A stretch of DNA of 64,000 nt. Origin: an uncultured Pelagibacteraceae bacterium. Its GTDB lineage: Bacteria; Pseudomonadota; Alphaproteobacteria; Pelagibacterales; Pelagibacteraceae. The DNA is taken from assembly GCA_902536385.1 (NCBI GenBank), contig CACAWY010000002.1, positions 62,001 through 126,000 on the forward strand, written 5' to 3'. Under the pieces are notes generated by a model. The model was not told where the DNA came from, did not search any database, and worked only from the letters and a program-made list of their open reading frames with translations. Shown here in pieces: positions 44,200 through 52,427 of this stretch; within the stretch, counting starts at the first letter, position 1; each line of letters begins with the position of its first letter. The position numbers and the translations under genes are program-made.

Positions 44200-45184
44200 A
44201 AACCACCCAGAGGTAAAATTCGGAAAAACAGGTGTTGTACTTGTAAATCTTGGAACTCCAGACTCAACCGATTGGTGGGATATCAGAAAATACTTAAAGG
44301 AATTTTTATCTGACAGAAGAGTAATCGAGGTAAACCCTTTGCTTTGGCAAGTTATACTAAACTTGTTTATACTGACCTTCAGACCTTCTAAAACTGCCCA
44401 CGCATATAAGCAAATTTGGAGAAAGGATAGCAATGAGTCTCCGTTATTATTTTTTACCCGGAGTCAAGCAATTAAGCTTAATAAAAAAATTGGAAATGAG
44501 AAAGTAATTGTAAAATTTGCAATGAGATATGGAAACCCTAGTATAAAATCTAAACTAAAAGAGTTACAAGAGAAAGGCTGTGAAAATATAATTATTTTAC
44601 CACTTTACCCTCAATATGCGAGCGCAACAACTGCTACAGTTTGTGATGAGGTTTATAGAACATTAATGAAAATGAGATGGCAACCAAGCTTACAAATTAT
44701 ACCACATTATGAAAGCAACCCTTTGTATATTGATGCACTAGTTAAAAGTATTGAAAAAAAGATTAATGAAATTAGTTGGAAACCAGATTTGATTATCTCA
44801 TCTTATCATGGAATACCTAAGTCTTATTTTGATAAAGGGGATCCATATCACTGCTATTGTCACAAAACCACGAGATTGATGAAAGAAAAATTTAACAAGA
44901 TTGAGATACAAACAACTTTTCAATCTAGATTTGGCCCTCAAGAGTGGCTAACCCCTTACACTGACAAAACTTTGGAGACTTTACCAGGCAAAGGAATAAA
45001 AAACTTACTTGTAATTTGCCCTGGGTTTGCGTCAGATTGTGTAGAAACATTAGAAGAAATCAATCTCCAAGGGAGAGAAAGTTTTCTTGAAAAAGGAGGA
45101 GAAAAATTTGACATGATTCCATGTCTAAATGATAGTTCAGATCATATTAATCTATTTGAAAAATTAGTAAGCAAATATTTATAA
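44192..45184 (+). CDS. hemH: Ferrochelatase
   Basis: HemH inserts ferrous iron into protoporphyrin IX at the inner membrane. The 330 residues contain GVVLVNLGTPDS, LPLYPQYASATTATV, the active-site histidine in SSYHGIPKSYFDKGDPY, and TTFQSRFGPQEWL. There is no [2Fe-2S] C-terminal cluster motif. It overlaps hemE and is followed after 1 base by hemJ. Confidence 0.96.
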   Translation: MDKNHPEVKFGKTGVVLVNLGTPDSTDWWDIRKYLKEFLSDRRVIEVNPLLWQVILNLFILTFRPSKTAHAYKQIWRKDSNESPLLFFTRSQAIKLNKKIGNEKVIVKFAMRYGNPSIKSKLKELQEKGCENIIILPLYPQYASATTATVCDEVYRTLMKMRWQPSLQIIPHYESNPLYIDALVKSIEKKINEISWKPDLIISSYHGIPKSYFDKGDPYHCYCHKTTRLMKEKFNKIEIQTTFQSRFGPQEWLTPYTDKTLETLPGKGIKNLLVICPGFASDCVETLEEINLQGRESFLEKGGEKFDMIPCLNDSSDHINLFEKLVSKYL

Positions 45185-45185
45185 A

Positions 45186-45617
45186 ATGAATTTATACTTG
45201 CTTTTTAAATCACTTCATCTCATCGCTGTTATCTCTTGGATGGCAGGTCTACTTTATTTGCCAAGGATATTTGTTTATCATGCAGATTCAGATCATGAAG
45301 CTCAAAAAAAAGTTTTTAAAACTATGGAGAGAAAACTATATAATTACATCATGATGCCAGCAATGCTCCTTTCGTGGTTATTTGGAGTTTTGTTGTTACA
45401 CAATCTTGGTTTTTCCGCTTTCTCAGAGCTCTGGATGCAAATAAAATCCTTTGCAGTAATAATTTTGACTTATTATCACTTTTCTTTGGGAAAATATCTA
45501 AATGATTTTGCTATAGATAATAACAAGAAATCGTCTAAATTTTTTAGGATTTATAATGAAATACCAACAATAATACTGATTGTTGTAATATTTATAGTGA
45601 TTTTTAAACCAATATAA
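45186..45617 (+). CDS. hemJ: Protoporphyrinogen oxidase HemJ
   Basis: HemJ oxidises protoporphyrinogen IX in bacteria lacking HemG and HemY. The 143-residue membrane protein has about four membrane segments. The conserved N-terminal LLFKSLHLIAVISWMAGLLYLPRIFVYH carries a haem-ligand histidine. A downstream MERKLYNYIMMPAML segment is also typical. Placement after hemH supports the assignment. Confidence 0.93.
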   Translation: MNLYLLFKSLHLIAVISWMAGLLYLPRIFVYHADSDHEAQKKVFKTMERKLYNYIMMPAMLLSWLFGVLLLHNLGFSAFSELWMQIKSFAVIILTYYHFSLGKYLNDFAIDNNKKSSKFFRIYNEIPTIILIVVIFIVIFKPI

Positions 45618-45683
45618 TTAGGGGTTGAATTTTTTTTAAAAAGACATATATTTATCTAACATTCCTTAATACACAACAATCAC

Positions 45684-46958
45684 ATGAATCTTCAAGAATT
45701 AAAGCAAAAAAACCCTGCAGAGCTTATTAGTGAAGCTGAAAAACTCGGTATTGAAAATCCAAGTACATTGAGAAAGCAAGAAATATTATTTGCCATACTT
45801 AAGAAGCTTGCAGAGAAAAATGAACAAATAACAGCTACGGGTGTACTAGAGGTGTTACAAGATGGATTTGGTTTCCTAAGAGCTATCGAGTCTAACTATT
45901 TACCTGGCCCAGATGATATTTATGTAAGTCCAAGCCAAATAAGAAGATTTGGTCTAAGAACAGGTGACTCAGTCGAAGGTGAGATAAGAGGACCTAAAGA
46001 TGCAGAACGCTATTTTGCTCTACTTAAAGTGAATAAAATTAATTTTGATGACTCAGAAAAAGGAAAAAATAAAATAGCTTTCGATAACTTAACCCCTCTT
46101 TATCCAAATGAGAGAATCAAACTTGAAGTCGAGACAACTAAGATTGAAAAAAAACCTGATAATACTGCAAGATTAATTGATCTTGTAAGTCCGATTGGAA
46201 AAGGCCAAAGGTCTTTAATAGTTTCTCCACCAAGAGCAGGAAAAACAATTATTCTTCAAAACATTGCTCAGTCAATTACAGCCAATCACCCTGAGTGCTA
46301 TTTAATGGTTCTTTTGATCGATGAAAGACCTGAAGAAGTTACGGATATGCAAAGATCTGTAAAAGGTGAAGTCGTTGCATCAACTTTTGATGAACCAGCC
46401 TCAAGGCACGTTGCGGTAGCCGAGATGGTAATTGAGAAAGCAAAAAGGTTAGTTGAACACAAAAAAGATGTCGTTATTTTATTAGATTCGATCACAAGAT
46501 TAGGAAGAGCATACAACGCTGTTATACCTAGTTCTGGAAAAGTTTTGACTGGAGGTGTAGATGCTAATGCTCTTCAAAGGCCAAAAAGGTTCTTTGGAGC
46601 CGCTAGAAATGTAGAAGAGGGAGGATCACTTACTATCATTTCGACTGCCTTAATTGACACTGGAAGTAGAATGGACGAAGTAATTTTTGAAGAATTTAAA
46701 GGTACAGGTAATTCAGAATTAATTCTAGATAGAAAAGTTGCAGATAAAAGAATATACCCAGCTTTAGATATTACTAGATCGGGAACACGAAGAGAGGAAT
46801 TGCTTTTTGCTAAAGACGAATTGTCCAAGATGAATGTTTTAAGAAGAATAATAAGTCCAATGGGCACGATGGATGGAATTGAATTCTTAATTTCAAAATT
46901 AAAGAATACAAAGAATAATTCTGATTTCTTTGACTCAATGAATAAGTCAGCTAATTAG
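45684..46958 (+). CDS. rho: Transcription termination factor Rho
   Basis: Rho is the RNA helicase that ends transcription. The 424 residues have an N-terminal Rho domain and the RNA-binding cold-shock-like domain ([15 protein letters not shown]). The ATPase has Walker [16 protein letters not shown], Walker [17 protein letters not shown]-loop [11 protein letters not shown] and R-loop. The length is normal. It stands 66 bases after hemJ and is convergent with the LON-domain gene. Confidence 0.97.
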   Translation: MNLQELKQKNPAELISEAEKLGIENPSTLRKQEILFAILKKLAEKNEQITATGVLEVLQDGFGFLRAIESNYLPGPDDIYVSPSQIRRFGLRTGDSVEGEIRGPKDAERYFALLKVNKINFDDSEKGKNKIAFDNLTPLYPNERIKLEVETTKIEKKPDNTARLIDLVSPIGKGQRSLIVSPPRAGKTIILQNIAQSITANHPECYLMVLLIDERPEEVTDMQRSVKGEVVASTFDEPASRHVAVAEMVIEKAKRLVEHKKDVVILLDSITRLGRAYNAVIPSSGKVLTGGVDANALQRPKRFFGAARNVEEGGSLTIISTALIDTGSRMDEVIFEEFKGTGNSELILDRKVADKRIYPALDITRSGTRREELLFAKDELSKMNVLRRIISPMGTMDGIEFLISKLKNTKNNSDFFDSMNKSAN

Positions 46959-46962
46959 ATAT

Positions 46963-47580
46963 TTACTGGACAGTTTGATTATTAAAATTAACTTCGTGCA
47001 AGTAAAAGCTAATTATATTTTCTAAAGTATCAATTTTATCTTTTGCAGTTAATGACTCCAATAGTTTTTGTTTTTCCTCATTTGTAACAGGAGAGATCAT
47101 CGATAGAGTATTAATTTTTTGTATTTTATCTAGTCTTTCAAATTCTTTCCAATTTAACAGTAATCCATTCCTTTTAAAAAAAATTTTAGCTTTATCCATT
47201 AAATTTTCTGTACTTTCATCTTCTGACGAACTTTTAAGATCTAATTCAAATTTTTTATAATCTACTTTAAACTCCCTATAGAGTTTCTTGTTACTTATTT
47301 CTCGCAAGATATTAAACCTCGTTATTCCAGTCAGATTTATTAATATTCGTCCGTCCTCACTTTTTTGTAAATCACTAATTTTTCCTAAACAGCCAACTTT
47401 ATAAAGATCATTTCCATTTTTTTGGGATTGCACCATTCCCATTAGCTTATCTTTTTTGTAAGAGTCATTGACTAATTCTAAATATCTTTCTTCGAAAATA
47501 TTTAACGGAAGATTTGTTTTTGGAAAGTAAATTACTCCACTCAAAGGAAAAACTGGAATTATTTCAGGAAGTTTTTTCAT
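46963..47580 (-). CDS. LON peptidase N-terminal (substrate-binding) domain protein
   Basis: A stand-alone Lon N-terminal domain of 205 residues beginning MKKLPEIIPVFPLSGVIYFP. It continues with LPLNIFEERYLELVND and VGCLGKISDLQKSEDGRILINLTGITRF. An upstream in-frame ATG at 47622 adds 14 residues with no similarity and is rejected. It lacks the ATPase and protease parts of Lon. The role is unknown and may be substrate or adaptor binding. Confidence 0.88.
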   Translation of the reverse strand: MKKLPEIIPVFPLSGVIYFPKTNLPLNIFEERYLELVNDSYKKDKLMGMVQSQKNGNDLYKVGCLGKISDLQKSEDGRILINLTGITRFNILREISNKKLYREFKVDYKKFELDLKSSSEDESTENLMDKAKIFFKRNGLLLNWKEFERLDKIQKINTLSMISPVTNEEKQKLLESLTAKDKIDTLENIISFYLHEVNFNNQTVQ

Positions 47581-47636
47581 CACCTTATTATAATAAAAAT
47601 TTTGTCTTATCGATAGCGACATTTTATTTATTTAGG

Positions 47637-47666
47637 TTGACCATTCTAGAGATCGTGTAATATAAT
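47637..47666 (+). promoter_or_regulatory. Sigma-70-type promoter of tRNA-Gly
   Basis: TTGACC (47637-47642) and a perfect TATAAT (47661-47666) are separated by 18 bases. The tRNA begins 11 bases further. This is the best housekeeping promoter match noticed in the window, and transcription would begin about 5 bases before the tRNA. Confidence 0.75.
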
Positions 47667-47677
47667 TCTTTAAATTT

Positions 47678-47752
47678 GCGGGCATAGCTCAGTGGTAGAG
47701 CGTCTCGTTGCCAACGAGAAGGTCGAGGGTTCAAGTCCCTTTGCCCGCTCCA
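47678..47752 (+). tRNA. tRNA-Gly (GCC)
   Basis: A complete cloverleaf is visible. The acceptor GCGGGCA pairs with TGCCCGC, the D-arm is GCTCAGTGGTAGAGC, and the anticodon stem TCTCG/CGAGA encloses loop TTGCCAA with anticodon GCC. The T-arm is GAGGG TTCAAGT CCCTT. The discriminator T is followed by an encoded CCA end (47750-47752). Confidence 0.97.
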
Positions 47753-47770
47753 TTAAGTTAAGATTGTTTT

Positions 47771-48106
47771 ATGAGTGATTTAGCTAAAAAAAAATGTATT
47801 CCGTGTGAAGGCAATATTCCACCATTTGATAAATCAGAAATTCATAAGTACTTAAAAAAAATTGATGGGTGGGATGTAAAAACCAATACTGATGAAAGTT
47901 ATTTCTTATCAAAAGAGTTTTCATTTAAAAATTTCTCAGAAAGCCAAAATTTTGTAAATAAAGTTAGCGCTATCGCCGAAGAAGAAAATCATCATCCTGA
48001 TATTTTGTTCGGATGGGGCTATTGTAAAGTCAAAATTTTTACTCATGCGATAAAAGGTTTAGCAGAAAGTGATTTTATCCTAGCTGCAAAAATTGATAAG
48101 ATTTGA
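47771..48106 (+). CDS. phhB: Pterin-4a-carbinolamine dehydratase
   Basis: This enzyme dehydrates 4a-hydroxytetrahydrobiopterin to recycle the pterin cofactor of aromatic amino acid hydroxylases. The 111-residue protein has the active-site stretch AEEENHHPDILFGWGYCKVKIFTHAIKGL, with the catalytic histidines of ENHHP. It begins 18 bases after the tRNA-Gly and has no clear promoter of its own, so the two may be transcribed together. Its stop abuts the convergent purH stop. Confidence 0.92.
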   Translation: MSDLAKKKCIPCEGNIPPFDKSEIHKYLKKIDGWDVKTNTDESYFLSKEFSFKNFSESQNFVNKVSAIAEEENHHPDILFGWGYCKVKIFTHAIKGLAESDFILAAKIDKI

Positions 48107-49657
48107 TTAATGATTAAAATGTCTTACTCCAGTAAATATCATTTTGATCTTAGCTTTGTTTGCTTCATTAATTATTTCCTGATCTCTAATTGATCCTCCA
48201 GGCTGAATAATAATTTTTACTCCGGCTTTTATCAAAGTTTTTACACCGTCGACAAATGGAAAAAAAGCGTCAGATGCAGCAACCGAATCTTTAATTTTTT
48301 TAGGTTGAAATTTTTTTGCTTTTTGAATTGCTATTTTACAACTGTCTAACCTGCTAGGCTGGCCTGCGCCAATTCCGATAGTTGAAAAATTGTTACACAG
48401 AACAATTGCATTAGATTTTACAAATTTGCTAATATTTACAGCGAATTCTATTTCGGCTAATTCTTTTTTATTGGGTTTTAACTTTGTAACACACTTCAAT
48501 TTTTTTTTGTTTAAAGTTATTTTGTCTTTATTTTGAATCAAGAAAGACCCATCAAAACTTTTTAAAGATGTGATATTTTTAGACTTATATTTTGTGATAT
48601 CAATTATTCTTAAGTTTTTCTTACTTTTTAATATTTGCAATGATTCTTTATCAAAACCATTTGCCATTATTACCTCTAGAAAATTTTTGCTGATTTCCAA
48701 AGCTAGTTTCTTATTTATTTTATAGTTGCAAGCAATAATGCCACCAAAAGCACTGATAGGATCAGATGAATAAGCATTTCTAAGTGAATTTAAAGGTTGT
48801 GTATTTTCTGCTACGCCACAAGGATTAGAATGTTTAATAATTACAGTTCCTGACTTCTTTTTTAAAGACGCCAAAATATCTAATGCCGCAAACATGTCGT
48901 TATAATTATTATAGCTTAGATCTTTTCCATGTAATTGTGTGAATCTAAGTTTTTGATCATCGTAATCATTAATGTAAATTGAACTTTCTTGATGGGGATT
49001 TTCGCCATATCTAAGTTTTTTAAATTTCCTGCCAAAGACTGTTTTTCGCTCTGGAAACTGGATGTTTAACTTATTATTAAACCAATTTGCTATCATCGCA
49101 TCATAATAAGCGGTTAAGCCAAATGCCTTAGATGACATAATTTCTCTAAATTTCAGTGAGGTTCTACCTTTATTTTTTTCTAGTTCATTAATTAATTGAG
49201 GGTAGTCATTCTTATTTGTAATTATTACAACATTTTTAAAATTTTTAGCAGCAGCCCGCACCAATGTAGGGCCTCCAATGTCAATATTTTCGATAATGTC
49301 TTTGGGACTTTTGGTGCTTTTTACAACTTTTTGAAACGGATAAAAATTTACCAGTATTAAATCAATAGATGGAAAATTTTGTCTGGACATCTCATTTTTG
49401 TGTGATTTATTTTGCCTATCGTGCAAAATTCCAGCATGTATTTTTGGATGTAATGTTTTTACTCTACCATCAAGCATTTCCTTAAAGCCAGTATACTTAG
49501 AAAGTTCAGTACAATTGTAACCAAGTTTTTTTATGTATTTAAATGTCCCACCTGAACTTATTATTTTAACGTTATACTTTTTTAGTGTTTTTAATATCGA
49601 AACAATATCTTCCTTATCTGATAAAGAAACTAACGCGTTTTTTATTTTTAAATTCAT
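48107..49657 (-). CDS. purH: Bifunctional AICAR transformylase / IMP cyclohydrolase
   Basis: PurH performs the last two steps of IMP synthesis. The 516 residues split into the N-terminal MGS-like cyclohydrolase domain (about 1-145, with ISSGGTFKYIKKLGY and DGRVKTLHPKIHAGIL) and the C-terminal transformylase (KKLRYGENPHQESSIY, IIKHSNPCGVA, AASDAFFPFVDG). The length is normal. It lies 2 bases downstream of the heparinase-like gene. Confidence 0.97.
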   Translation of the reverse strand: MNLKIKNALVSLSDKEDIVSILKTLKKYNVKIISSGGTFKYIKKLGYNCTELSKYTGFKEMLDGRVKTLHPKIHAGILHDRQNKSHKNEMSRQNFPSIDLILVNFYPFQKVVKSTKSPKDIIENIDIGGPTLVRAAAKNFKNVVIITNKNDYPQLINELEKNKGRTSLKFREIMSSKAFGLTAYYDAMIANWFNNKLNIQFPERKTVFGRKFKKLRYGENPHQESSIYINDYDDQKLRFTQLHGKDLSYNNYNDMFAALDILASLKKKSGTVIIKHSNPCGVAENTQPLNSLRNAYSSDPISAFGGIIACNYKINKKLALEISKNFLEVIMANGFDKESLQILKSKKNLRIIDITKYKSKNITSLKSFDGSFLIQNKDKITLNKKKLKCVTKLKPNKKELAEIEFAVNISKFVKSNAIVLCNNFSTIGIGAGQPSRLDSCKIAIQKAKKFQPKKIKDSVAASDAFFPFVDGVKTLIKAGVKIIIQPGGSIRDQEIINEANKAKIKMIFTGVRHFNH

Positions 49658-49659
49658 TT

Positions 49660-51303
49660 CTAAATTTTTTTCTTAATTTCCCAAATAAAAGATTTGTCTT
49701 TATTAACTAAATTACCAGAAATAGTAATACAAGTATTATCTAATATTTTTTTTCCTCCAAGATATATACTTTTTTCTATTTCAACCTTTTCATCTTTAGC
49801 TGTAAAAATAAGAGATTTATTCTTTGATATTTGTATTAAAACACTGTTTCCACTCATAGTTTTTACTGTCGTAAGCTGAGGATTGATATGGAATCTAAAT
49901 ACATATCTAATAGGTATCCCATAATTTTTTTTAAAAATATAATCAAAACCACTTAGCTTATTCTTATCATGATCTAAATAAATTTCTCTTTTATGAATAC
50001 AATTATAGTTTTTTTCATATCCACTATGTGAAATAGAACAGCCAACAGAGTTCTTATCATTCTTAATTTTTAACTCATTTGTTTTAAAAGTATTCTTTAT
50101 TGAATTTCCAAAAATCTTATTTATTAATTTGTTTCTTTCAAATTTAGTAATACTTGTGTCATTAATTGTTAAGGTAGATTGACTAGCAGTCAATCTACTA
50201 AGCAGTTCAGCTTTATTTGAAATATTGCTTCCAAATCCACAATTCGTAATTATTTTTGTACCATCTAAAAAGTATTCAAATGAAAGTGGACCCGATTGAT
50301 AATTTTTAGAAAAGTTTTTACTTGGTGGTGCCCCTACATCAAAATAAAGAACTTGTTGTTTCGATTTTGCATAAAATATTCCACCTATAGAATTTTTTTT
50401 GTCTTTTCTAGTCACTTTTAAATCTTCAAGATATTTATTAAAAAATAATAAATCATTTTCTGAAGCCCCATTGAATAAAGGCAAATGATTATCCGGTGTT
50501 TTTAAAAATTTAATACAGCTTAGATTTTTTTTAATAATAGCATCAAGAAACTCAGGTAAATATAATTGAGCATCCTTAATATTTTCATAACAAAGTAAAA
50601 AATATTTTGTAATATAAACCAGGTCATTTGCACTTCTAGTCATTGGAAATCCATCGTCATCAAAAAAATATTTTACAAATTTTTCCAGTTCTTTTGTGCC
50701 TATTTTATAATTTTCTTCACATTCTTTAAAAACTATTCCTGATAAAATTAATGCCGTAAGTGCTTCTATTTTAATTATTGGATTATTTTCAAATCTTATA
50801 TTTTTTTTCAAATGGTTGCATTGTAAAATTATATTTTCAAAAAATTTTTCTTTAAATTCGAATGAAGCATTATTAATTATTATATCAACATTCAGTATCC
50901 AACTAATCATCCTTTTACAAAGAGTTGAGGTTTCCCAAATTTTTCTTTTAAAATTTGAATATTTAAATATCCAAAGGTAAATAATTTTTTGAATATTTTT
51001 ACCATCTATCTTTCTATCAATTAAACTAAGCCAAAAGAAATTATGATAATTTGCAATATTCCTTTTTTTACTTTCTACCCAAAATTCATTTGGTTTAATT
51101 TCATTAATTTTAAAAGATTTTTTTTCGTAAGGAGAAATTATTGATAATAGATATGAATTAGGATTAAAGTTAATCTGTGTCGGTATTTTTGATTTTAAAG
51201 ATTTGTTATAATGACTAGATGAAAAATAAATTTTTTTAAAAAACTTAATTAAAGTAATTTGGGTTGCTACAAAATAAAAATAGGCATCTTTTAAGCCAAA
51301 CAT
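49660..51303 (-). CDS. Heparinase II/III family protein
   Basis: A 547-residue protein with an N-terminal alpha-barrel-like region (about 90-300, with NYHNFFWLSLIDRKIDG and NHLKKNIRFENNPIIKIEAL) and a C-terminal heparinase II/III beta domain (about 325-540). In alphaproteobacterial genomes such a gene commonly lies next to purH. The substrate is unknown, and a role in wall or surface glycan metabolism is only plausible. No classical signal peptide is evident. It sits 3 bases downstream of rpe. Confidence 0.75.
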   Translation of the reverse strand: MFGLKDAYFYFVATQITLIKFFKKIYFSSSHYNKSLKSKIPTQINFNPNSYLLSIISPYEKKSFKINEIKPNEFWVESKKRNIANYHNFFWLSLIDRKIDGKNIQKIIYLWIFKYSNFKRKIWETSTLCKRMISWILNVDIIINNASFEFKEKFFENIILQCNHLKKNIRFENNPIIKIEALTALILSGIVFKECEENYKIGTKELEKFVKYFFDDDGFPMTRSANDLVYITKYFLLCYENIKDAQLYLPEFLDAIIKKNLSCIKFLKTPDNHLPLFNGASENDLLFFNKYLEDLKVTRKDKKNSIGGIFYAKSKQQVLYFDVGAPPSKNFSKNYQSGPLSFEYFLDGTKIITNCGFGSNISNKAELLSRLTASQSTLTINDTSITKFERNKLINKIFGNSIKNTFKTNELKIKNDKNSVGCSISHSGYEKNYNCIHKREIYLDHDKNKLSGFDYIFKKNYGIPIRYVFRFHINPQLTTVKTMSGNSVLIQISKNKSLIFTAKDEKVEIEKSIYLGGKKILDNTCITISGNLVNKDKSFIWEIKKKI

Positions 51304-51306
51304 CTA

Positions 51307-51969
51307 CTAATTTTTTCTTAGAGTTTCTATATTTTTTTTTAGATTGCCTTTGTTTTCTTTAAAAATTGTAGATCCAGAAACAATTATATTAGCTCCAGCT
51401 TTTTTAACTAGATTGCAGTTTTCAAAGTTTATTCCACCATCTATTTCAATATCAACATTTAGTTTTTTTTTTTTAATTATTTCATATAAGTTTCTAGTTT
51501 TCTCTAAAACTTCAGGCATAAACTTTTGCCCGCCAAAACCAGGCTCAACACTCATAATCAAAACTAAATCAATTTCATGAAGATAATTTTCTAGTAATTC
51601 AATCTTTGATTTCGGTTTCAATGAAATTCCAACTTTTTTCTTTTCATTTTTTATGAGCTCAATAGTTTTTGCAGTATCATTTGTAGCTTCAGGATGAAAT
51701 GTAATAATATCAGCTCCCGCATTAGCAAAGTCTTTGATAAAATTATCAACTGGTGAAATCATTAAGTGTACATCGAATGTTTTTTTAGTTAATGGTCTTA
51801 GCTTCTTAATTACTTCGGGCCCAATGGTTAAATTAGGAACAAAGTGTCCATCCATAACATCTATGTGAATATAGTCAGCACCCGCTTTCTCGAGAGAAAT
51901 GACCTCGCTACCTAACTTACTAAAATCAGCAGACAATATTGATGGTGAAATTTTTATCGAACTACTCAT
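51307..51969 (-). CDS. rpe: Ribulose-phosphate 3-epimerase
   Basis: Rpe interconverts ribulose 5-phosphate and xylulose 5-phosphate. The 220-residue TIM barrel has ISPSILSADFSKLG, YIHIDVMDGHFVPNLTIG, FDVHLMI, LIMSVEPGFGGQKF and IDGGINFENC, with the metal-binding His and Asp residues. It probably leads the rpe-heparinase-purH leftward transcript. Confidence 0.96.
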   Translation of the reverse strand: MSSSIKISPSILSADFSKLGSEVISLEKAGADYIHIDVMDGHFVPNLTIGPEVIKKLRPLTKKTFDVHLMISPVDNFIKDFANAGADIITFHPEATNDTAKTIELIKNEKKKVGISLKPKSKIELLENYLHEIDLVLIMSVEPGFGGQKFMPEVLEKTRNLYEIIKKKKLNVDIEIDGGINFENCNLVKKAGANIIVSGSTIFKENKGNLKKNIETLRKN

Positions 51970-52015
51970 TATTATTTACTTATATTTTAATCCAAAACTT
52001 TGTCAAAAAATAAGC

Positions 52016-52351
52016 TTAATTAAACAGTTGATATAATTGTCTTGAAAAATCGCTTTCTAATGGAAATGCGAGCATCCCCCAAACATCATATCCTAAAATA
52101 TAGGGCATCGCATAGAATCTGAATAAATAAAAGAACCAAGCAACATAAAGAGCTATAAAAGGACCAAATAGGAAACTAGGCGTGATAAATTTGAACAAAT
52201 TAATTATAGGATTAGTATATTTTACAAAAACTCTCATGAAGAAAAACTGAGAGTCTTCTCTTTGAAAAATATTCATAAATGCTCGACCGATTAAAGTCCA
52301 CATTATTGTTCCTAATATATAATCTAAAACGATTGCCCAAGTAGGTATCAT
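52016..52351 (-). CDS. Small integral membrane protein, unknown function (possibly YggT-related)
   Basis: A 111-residue protein with three hydrophobic segments: WAIVLDYILGTIMWTLIG, the region around FKFITPSFLFGPFIALYVAWFFYLF, and a C-terminal amphipathic part. The order membrane segment, P-I-x-N-L-F, then a second segment recalls YggT proteins, but similarity is too weak for a firm call. It lies between rpe and the symporter genes, on the same strand and after the symporter terminator. It is therefore probably expressed separately from the symporter. Confidence 0.65.
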   Translation of the reverse strand: MIPTWAIVLDYILGTIMWTLIGRAFMNIFQREDSQFFFMRVFVKYTNPIINLFKFITPSFLFGPFIALYVAWFFYLFRFYAMPYILGYDVWGMLAFPLESDFSRQLYQLFN

Positions 52352-52381
52352 ATTTTTAAAATATCATGATTCAGGTAAAAA

Positions 52382-52408
52382 AAAAGGGGCGAATAAATCG
52401 CCCCTTTT
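52382..52408 (-). terminator. Intrinsic terminator of the symporter operon
   Basis: An 11-base-pair stem, AAAAGGGGCGA (52382-52392) with TCGCCCCTTTT (52398-52408), and a 5-base loop lies 20 bases after the symporter stop. On the complementary strand it ends in a run of 9 Ts (52377-52385), ideal for leftward termination. Confidence 0.88.
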
Positions 52409-52427
52409 AATTTTAAATAATTGTTAA

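Noticed and set aside
47581-47622. Upstream start for the LON-domain gene
   Set aside because: The 14 added residues are not conserved-looking, and the domain begins at MKKLPEIIPVFPL.
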